Part shown: one piece after another, positions 63,331-64,000 of the stretch
Layout: each line of letters starts with the position of its first letter
Numbering within the stretch: position 1 is the stretch's first letter
Assembly: GCA_001632425.1 (NCBI GenBank)
Contig: KV425572.1
Coordinates: 50,181-114,180, forward strand
DNA from: Neolentinus lepideus HHB14362 ss-1
Lineage: Eukaryota > Basidiomycota > Agaricomycetes > Gloeophyllales > Gloeophyllaceae
Length of the DNA stretch: 64,000 nt
Direction of reading: 5' to 3'
Position numbers and translations under genes: made by a program
The notes under the pieces: generated by a model
The model's input: the letters and a program-made list of their open reading frames with translations, nothing else
Told to the model about the DNA's origin: nothing
Database searches by the model: none

Positions 63331-64000
63331 CAATTTTATGAGATGAAATATTGCACAAAAATTAAGACAACAATCATAATATTTGTGTCATTTTATAGCT
63401 ACCATTAATTATATAACATTCTTAATGTTTCACATGATGTTCCATGTGCCTAACAATGAAAATACTATAATTGTTATCTAAAATCTTTTGAACATTTTTT
63501 TGCACTATTTGCCATTGTCTGGCATGACAAAACAGCCTAAAAACAGTGTGCTAAAAGAAAAGATAAATGATGATTACACTGAAATTTTTTTTCAAAACTA
63601 TGTCAAAATTTATTCACCAATTTCATATAGATAGAAACTCAGCCGTTACATAACAACAGCCATTGTTTTATGATTGCCATCATTCTAGAAACATTTTAAG
63701 AGCTTCACAATGTCTCCTTTGTAATGTATAATACAATACTCTGGCATCTTTAAATATGTTGCTCATCATGTTTTCAGGATTGTTGTTATCAACTATTCTT
63801 GATCATTACTTGTGGCTTCCATACAATTTTATGATTTACAATATTTTTGAAAATGCTATGCATACATTCAAAATGTTATTCAACAGGTTCTTAATATGTT
63901 TTTCTGACTTGATTCATGAACTATTCTTCATAACTTTTGGCTGAGTGGGTTTTAGCTGGCTGATGGCAATCAATGACCTCATTGGCTGAGTGGGTTTTAG
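63331..64000. other. Abruptly AT-rich terminal segment
   Basis: From about 63335 composition changes sharply to strongly AT-rich with poly-A/T tracts and no coding sequence, unlike the rest of the window. It ends in a direct repeat (63939-64000). It may be an AT-rich mobile element or satellite, an organelle fragment, or a chimeric or contaminating join. Confidence 0.6.
63939..64000. repeat. Direct repeat with 45-bp period at window end
   Basis: GGCTGAGTGGGTTTTAG occurs at 63939-63955 and again at 63984-64000, with a related GGCTGATGG between. Could be the first units of a tandem array that continues beyond the window. Confidence 0.75.

Overview
The window is nuclear DNA of a filamentous basidiomycete, most likely an Agaricomycete. 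Nearly every protein gene is cut by many short introns (about 45-65 nt, GT...AG), genes lie on both strands a few hundred bases apart, and the families present (NACHT-WD40 NLR-like proteins with a C2-like N-terminus, NFX1-type helicases fused to CbbX-like AAA domains, BTB proteins, flavin monooxygenases, allantoate/pantothenate-type MFS permeases) are typical of that group. Gene models were joined by hand from exon translations and splice signals. Outer ends are usually firmer than inner exon edges.

Layout: 0.2-1.9 kb, salicylate-hydroxylase-like flavoprotein (-). 2.5-6.1 kb, M28 vacuolar membrane metalloprotease of the Pff1 type (-), divergent from a Pom34-like membrane protein at 6.5-7.5 kb (+). 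7.5-8.8 kb, non-coding, with a perfect 28-bp hairpin. 8.8-10.8 kb, MFS permease with an eroded N-terminal half (+). 12.0-16.1 kb, a C2-NACHT-WD40 gene broken by several stops and frameshifts (+). 16.6-17.9 kb, the cap hypermethylase TGS1 (-). 19.2-23.2 kb, an apparently intact paralogue of the broken C2-NACHT-WD40 gene (-). 23.5-24.6 kb, an element with inverted ends and CAAGTTA subterminal repeats. 26.1-33.8 kb, a giant UPF1/ZNFX1-like helicase + NFX1 zinc finger + three CbbX-like AAA domains (-). 34.5-36.5 and 38.9-40.9 kb, a divergent pair of paralogous MFS permeases around the DNA polymerase delta subunit 4 gene. 41.1 kb, intron-containing tRNA-Ile(AAU). 41.7-45.3 kb, mitochondrial Hsp78/ClpB (+). 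45.4-49.9 kb, ankyrin-RCC1-BTB-BTB protein (-). 50.9-51.1 kb, a small unrecognised protein. 52.3-55.6 kb, a separate copy of the three-AAA block, disrupted (+). 56.06-56.61 kb, a pogo/Tc1-like MITE. 57.6-60.0 kb, phenol-hydroxylase-like flavoprotein (+). 60.3-61.8 kb, secreted protein of unknown function (-). 62.4-62.8 kb, truncated BTB protein (-). From about 63.33 kb the sequence becomes abruptly AT-rich and ends in a 45-bp-period direct repeat.

Housekeeping genes (TGS1, POLD4/Cdm1, Hsp78, Pff1-type protease, tRNA) alternate with accessory, duplicated ones. Three accessory families each occur twice in opposite orientation (C2-NACHT-WD40 around TGS1, MFS around POLD4, the AAA block at 26 and 52 kb). 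In two of the three families one member is broken. The C2-NACHT-WD40 genes resemble fungal NLR recognition/heterokaryon-incompatibility proteins. The helicase-AAA fusion resembles ZNFX1-type RNA surveillance proteins. These are the best candidates for genome-defence biology in the window, but nothing in the sequence proves that they cooperate.
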